A model generated the notes under the pieces. The model did not search any database. It saw only the letters and a list, made by a program, of their open reading frames with translations, and was not told where the DNA came from. From Tetradesmus obliquus (lineage: Eukaryota > Chlorophyta > Chlorophyceae > Sphaeropleales > Scenedesmaceae): DNA of 64,000 nucleotides. Positions 59,891 to 64,000 of this stretch are shown here, one piece after another. How positions within the stretch are numbered: position 1 is the stretch's first letter; the number at the start of each line of letters is the position of its first letter. Location of the stretch: the NCBI GenBank assembly GCA_030272155.1, contig CP126198.1, positions 1,984,001 to 2,048,000 of the forward strand, read 5' to 3'. The position numbers and the translations under genes were made by a program.

Positions 59891-62800
59891 TCAGAAGTAC
59901 ATGCCAGAGCCGATCGAGCCAGGCGGCGCCGGCGCAAAGCCAGCCGTGTCCTTCCAGTAGCCCATCACATTGTCCAGGATAAACTTCTGGATGGTGATGG
60001 CGCCATTGGATGTGCTGAAGCCCGGCAGCACGCCCAGCGTGTGCACAGCCCGGATGTAATTGTCCCTGTCATACATCGGCGCGCCGCTCTGGCCCACGTA
60101 GCTGTCGCACGTGTGGTTGGTGATGCTCACCGCGCACGAGAAGTTCACGGTGCAGGTGTCGTAGAAGCAGCCGCCCTGCCAGCCGCCAGGAATCGGATAC
60201 TCCGGATCATCTCCAGGATATCCTGCCAGCGTCAGGTTCAGCGCCGTTGACTTGCAGGGGCTCGTGTCTGCTCGGATTCCCAGAAAGCCGAGCGTGCGGC
60301 CCACCGCGCGCTTGAGCGTTATGACGCTGATGTCATACGCCAGGCCCTCGCCGTCCGGATCATTCACGTACGCCTCAAACAGCGTGACATAATCCCAGTC
60401 CACCTGCCCCAGCGGTGCAGTAATCTTGCCATCCTTCTTCCACTGCGCCGGACTGAATGACAAGTCCTGGAAGGGCCCCTGGCTGCCTCTGTCATCCCAC
60501 ACGCAGTGCCCAGCCGTCAGCACGCGGTCCTCGCCGATCAAGCCGCCGGAGCACACAAAGCCGCCGTCCGTGGCTTTAGCGCTGATCTGGCCCAGGGTTT
60601 TGTAAGGGTACGTCAGCAGCGGGCACGGCTGGCGGCTGTCTGGCGAGATGACGCTCAGCATGCGGTGGATGCCATCCAGCCCTGCGCCAGCAGCCACAGC
60701 AGCAACCGGCGACCTGCGCTGGCCACTCCCACCGCTACTGCTGCTGCTGGTGTCGTCAGCTGCTGCTTCTGCTTCAACTGGCAGCTGGCGGCGCCGCCAG
60801 AGTTCCTGCAGCCGCCGCCGCCGCAGCTCCTGCAGCCGCCTGCTCTCCGGCGAGACGCTGCTGATTTCAGCCAGACGCCGCCCGCTTGTGCTGCTGCTGT
60901 TGACAGCAAGGATGCTGCTGCTGTTGGCACTGATGCTGCTGCTGCTGCTGTTGCTGCTGTTGCTGCTGGCTGCAGCTGCAGGCGCAGGTGCTGCTGCTGA
61001 CGCAGTGACGTTGGTGTTGCACTTGCAGGCATTCTCGCCCCACACAAACTGCAGCTGCTTGAGCACGCCTGGGTAAACTCCTGGCGGCTTATCCTTGGTG
61101 GCAGCTGCATAGCACAAACAGCAGGCAGCAGGTGGTGCCTCAGTTGGCAACTGGCATGCATGTATTGCCACAGCAGCCCCGCTGTGTTTCAGTGCTGGCA
61201 AGCTGTGGATTAAGCAGCATCCCAGCAGCTCTCCCAGCATAGCAGAAGCTGCGATACGCCTACCAATCGGCTGACCAGCTCAATGTCCGCCCACACTGGC
61301 AGGTTGTGAAACACTTTGGAATCACCAACAGTCGGCTTTTCCAAGCCTGCGCCCACCTTTGTACGTCGCCTTGTCCTGGAAGCCCCGAATGGCCACAAGC
61401 ATGCCGTCTGGCCTGTTGCGCTGCGGCGTATACAGCTCAGCGCCCAAGTCTGCCTTGCCCACCAGCACGCTGTTGTTCTTGCTGGTGAACAGCTTCACGT
61501 GCTGCACACACCTGCAGTGAGACGCAGCAGTGTTGTAAACAGCGGCAGCAACAGCATTGCAGCAGCAGCACACAGAACTCACCCGTCAAGTGTCTTCTAC
61601 AAACAGTAGTTGTTGCTACAGCTGTCGCAAATCTGAGCATGCAGACCCTGTGTCTCACGCACTGCTACGGTCAAGCTACCAATCGCACCCTTCTGCAAGA
61701 ATTGCCGCACAGACATGGTGTGACTGCCAACCGCTACCAACCGCTGCCATCCCCATCCTGATCCTGCTGGCACTCACTTGGGCGCGTACACCTCTGCCTT
61801 GATGATGGCCTCCTGCAGTCCCAGCCGCAGCGACTTGACCACCACGTTGGGGCTGCTGCTGGTGGCGGAGCCCAGCAGCACGCTCGTGAAGAAGCTGGCC
61901 GGGTGGCTCACGTGGTTGTAGGTCAGCTGCAGCACAAGATCAATTTGCGGCAATATATTCAGTTGGTCAGACACAGGACATGGTAGTCAGCAGGCACAAC
62001 AATACGGAAGTGCCTAGCTCGACAAGAGCATGTAGGCATGCAGTATGCCTGTTGCATGCACGCTGACTAGGGCTGCCTGCTGGTGCTGCTGCTCACGTTC
62101 CATGTAACAAACCCATCACCATCAGTTGTGATTCAAGTGTGAGCAGCAGACCTGAACAGTGCCCGTTCCCACAGCACTGCCTAGCTCGACAAGAGCATGC
62201 GGGCTTGCAATGTGCAGATTGCATGCCTGCTGATCAGGGCTGATTGCTGATGCTGCTGCTCACGCCTCATGCAACTAAACCCATCACCATCATCGTGGCT
62301 GCAAATGCGAGCAGCAGGCCTGACCCATGTCCTGCCAATAGTGCCCATTCCCCAGTATGCATCTCACAGCATCACACCGGCCCTTTGTCGACTCACCTGC
62401 ATGCCTCTCAGGCAGCCGCTGCTCTTGTTGTAGTACATCGTGACAGCACTGATGCGGCCCTTGCCCACCATAGGCACCTGGTCCATGTACTTGCTCATGA
62501 GCGTCTTGGTGCCAAAGTAACGCGACATGCTGGTCACTTTGTCGCTGCACGTCATCTCAGCCGCGCTGCAGTTGAGCGCCTCTGGAGCCTGATCCAGCTG
62601 GAGAGGTGTGCTGACAGCAGCAGTACTGCTGTTTGTGCTGTGCGTGGCGCTTGTGTTGTTGGCCACCTGCTGTGTGGGCTGCTGCTGCGGCTGCTGCTGT
62701 GGCGGCGCTGGCACCGTCTGCTGCTCAGGTGCCGGGGATGGCTGCTGCGGCACAGGCGACAGCTGAACCGCTGGGACTGGCTGCGGCGAGGGCTGCGGGG

Positions 62801-63206
62801 ACGAGGGGGTTGCTGCTGCTGCTTGTTGCTGCTGCTGTGGTGGCTGCTGCACAACCGGCTGCGTCACTGCCGGTTGCTGCACCACTGGCTGCTGCACCAA
62901 TGGCTGCTGTACTGCTGGCTGCTGTACCTCTGCCTGCTGTAGCTGCTGCTGCTGTTGCTGCTGCTGGAAAAACTGCTGCTCTTGTGCCAGCCGCTGCTGC
63001 TGCTGCAACAGCTCGTGCACAGACTCCTGCAGCTGCTGCTCCTCCTGCTCGTCTTGTGGACCCAGCGTATCATCAGCACCAGCAGCGGGCGGGAAACTTG
63101 CTGTTGTCACCCCACCGCCTGGCTGGCCAGGGGCAAGATCAGATGTGATCACTGGCAGCACAGGAGTGGGCGAAGAGGGTGCAAGAGGCTTGGCTGCCGC
63201 TGCATT

Positions 63207-63249
<43 letters not shown>

Positions 63250-64000
63250 TTGCTGCTGCTGCCAGGCAGAGCGGGCTTTGGGCTGGGGCTGGGAAGTGGG
63301 GTCGTGCCTGAGCTGGGCACCTGCTGCTGCTGCTGGGGTACTTGTGTGGTCCCTGTCGAGTTGCCAGGTGAGGCGCTGCCATTGCTGCTGCTGCCCGTGG
63401 TGTTGCTGCTGCCCGTGGTGTTGCTGCTGAGGCTGCTGCCGCTGGTGCTATTGCCTGGTGCCGGCAGCAGCTTCCCAGTGGCTGCATCAAGCAGTTCCTG
63501 CTGCTGCTGGGTGGTACTGCCGCTGCCGCTGTCTGCATAGCTTCCCATCTCCGGCTTCAGCACCTCTCCGCTGCTGCTGCTGCTGCCCTTGGCCCAATCC
63601 ACCATGCCAAAGAAGTCTGGCTGTGGTGAAGCTGGCGCTGCAGCAGGTGGCAGCAGCAGGGGTGAGCTAGGCGGCCCCAAAGGCCGGTCAACCATGCTGA
63701 AGTAGTCAGCACCAGCTGCTGCGGGGCTTGCAGGAGAGCCAGAGCTCACACCTCCTGCGCTGCCCCCAGCATCACCACCATTGCTGCTGCTGCTGCTGCT
63801 GTCATCCGGCAGCCACTCGGCAAACTGGCTGCCGCTCTTGCTGCTGCTGCTGCTGCTGCTGCCGCTGCTGTTGGCTGGTGAGCTGGGAGCCCTGCCTGGC
63901 GGTGCTGGTGCTGGCACTGGTGATGCAGCGGGCTTTGCAGCTGGCGCAGGTGCAGGGGCTGGTATTGCCGGTTTGGCAGCTGGCTGTGCAGGTGCTGCTG
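59891..64000 (-). CDS. Extracellular trypsin-fold serine protease with long Pro/Gln/Ser-rich N-terminal region (5' end beyond window)
   Basis: Exons in the window: 62397 to beyond 64000, 61926-61778, 61511-61357, 61104-59891, all in phase. The protease domain is at the C-terminus. His is in RVLTAGHCVWDD, Asp in LAYDISVITLKR and Ser in SYVGQSGAPMYD, so the triad is complete, with GQSGAP in place of GDSGGP, as in V8/glutamyl-endopeptidase-like S1 proteins. The middle part reads GRISAVTMYYNKSSGCLRGM, then PDGMLVAIRGFQDKATYK and GVLKQLQFVWG, which could be a jacalin-like beta-prism. The N-terminal part is low complexity (Ser/Gly/Asn, Pro, and a tract of about 30 Gln with VQQP repeats). A 150-residue Ser/Asn/Arg-rich linker precedes the protease. 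Secretion is likely but the signal peptide lies outside. It may act on the cell wall or in a sporangin-like role; this is a guess. Confidence 0.8.

Noticed and set aside
62633-63148. Plus-strand Ala/Leu-rich open frame
   Set aside because: Antisense shadow of the Pro/Gln-rich exon of the protease gene, which splices in phase to the protease domain.

Overview
The window looks like nuclear DNA of a chlorophyte green alga. Genes are cut into many short exons with GT-AG introns, and the DNA is full of CAG/CTG runs and TGCATGCA-like words. It encodes a plastid-type omega-3 desaturase, plant-like dephospho-CoA kinase and Pro/Ser/Gln-rich secreted proteins. The CAG-rich style suggests Sphaeropleales (Scenedesmaceae-like) or Chlamydomonadales, but I cannot fix the genus. 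Nearly every recognisable gene lies on the minus strand. I recognised no tRNA, rRNA or CRISPR array.

Layout. 585-14528: one 20-exon gene that I could splice in frame from ATG to stop (982 codons). It fuses an EF-hand region, a cyclic-nucleotide-binding-like (CNB) domain and a complete bacterial-type malic enzyme with a Gln/Ser-rich insertion. 17211-22918 and 24865-29324: tandem paralogues of an MFS metabolite:H+ symporter (MHS-type). 30140-32149: dephospho-CoA kinase with a C-terminal membrane anchor. 33755 to about 35.5 kb: a MYND zinc-finger protein, incompletely resolved. 38.7-51 kb: three copies of a first exon encoding a signal peptide (40036, 42851, 50979), with Cys-rich exons downstream of two of them, a broken fragment of the kinase gene (43.3 kb), a palindromic 144-bp satellite (45.4-47.2 kb) and a CACTA-like DNA transposon (47386-50124). 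51.6-52.3 kb: the 3' end of a probable LINE. 54433-58219: omega-3 fatty acid desaturase (FAD7 type). 59891 to the window end: a secreted trypsin-fold protease with a long Pro/Gln/Ser-rich N-terminal part, running off the window.

The strongest biology is the malic enzyme fusion: carbon flux from malate to pyruvate may be under direct calcium and nucleotide-type control in one polypeptide. The strongest genome-structure signals are (i) repeated tandem duplication of exon edges with their splice sites inside the fusion gene and the transporter gene, (ii) a 12-nt microexon whose GT-AG splicing breaks the frame identically in both transporter paralogues, (iii) the inverted 144-bp coding satellite, and (iv) a GGGCCC element 256-262 bp upstream of the ATG in all three secreted-protein paralogues.
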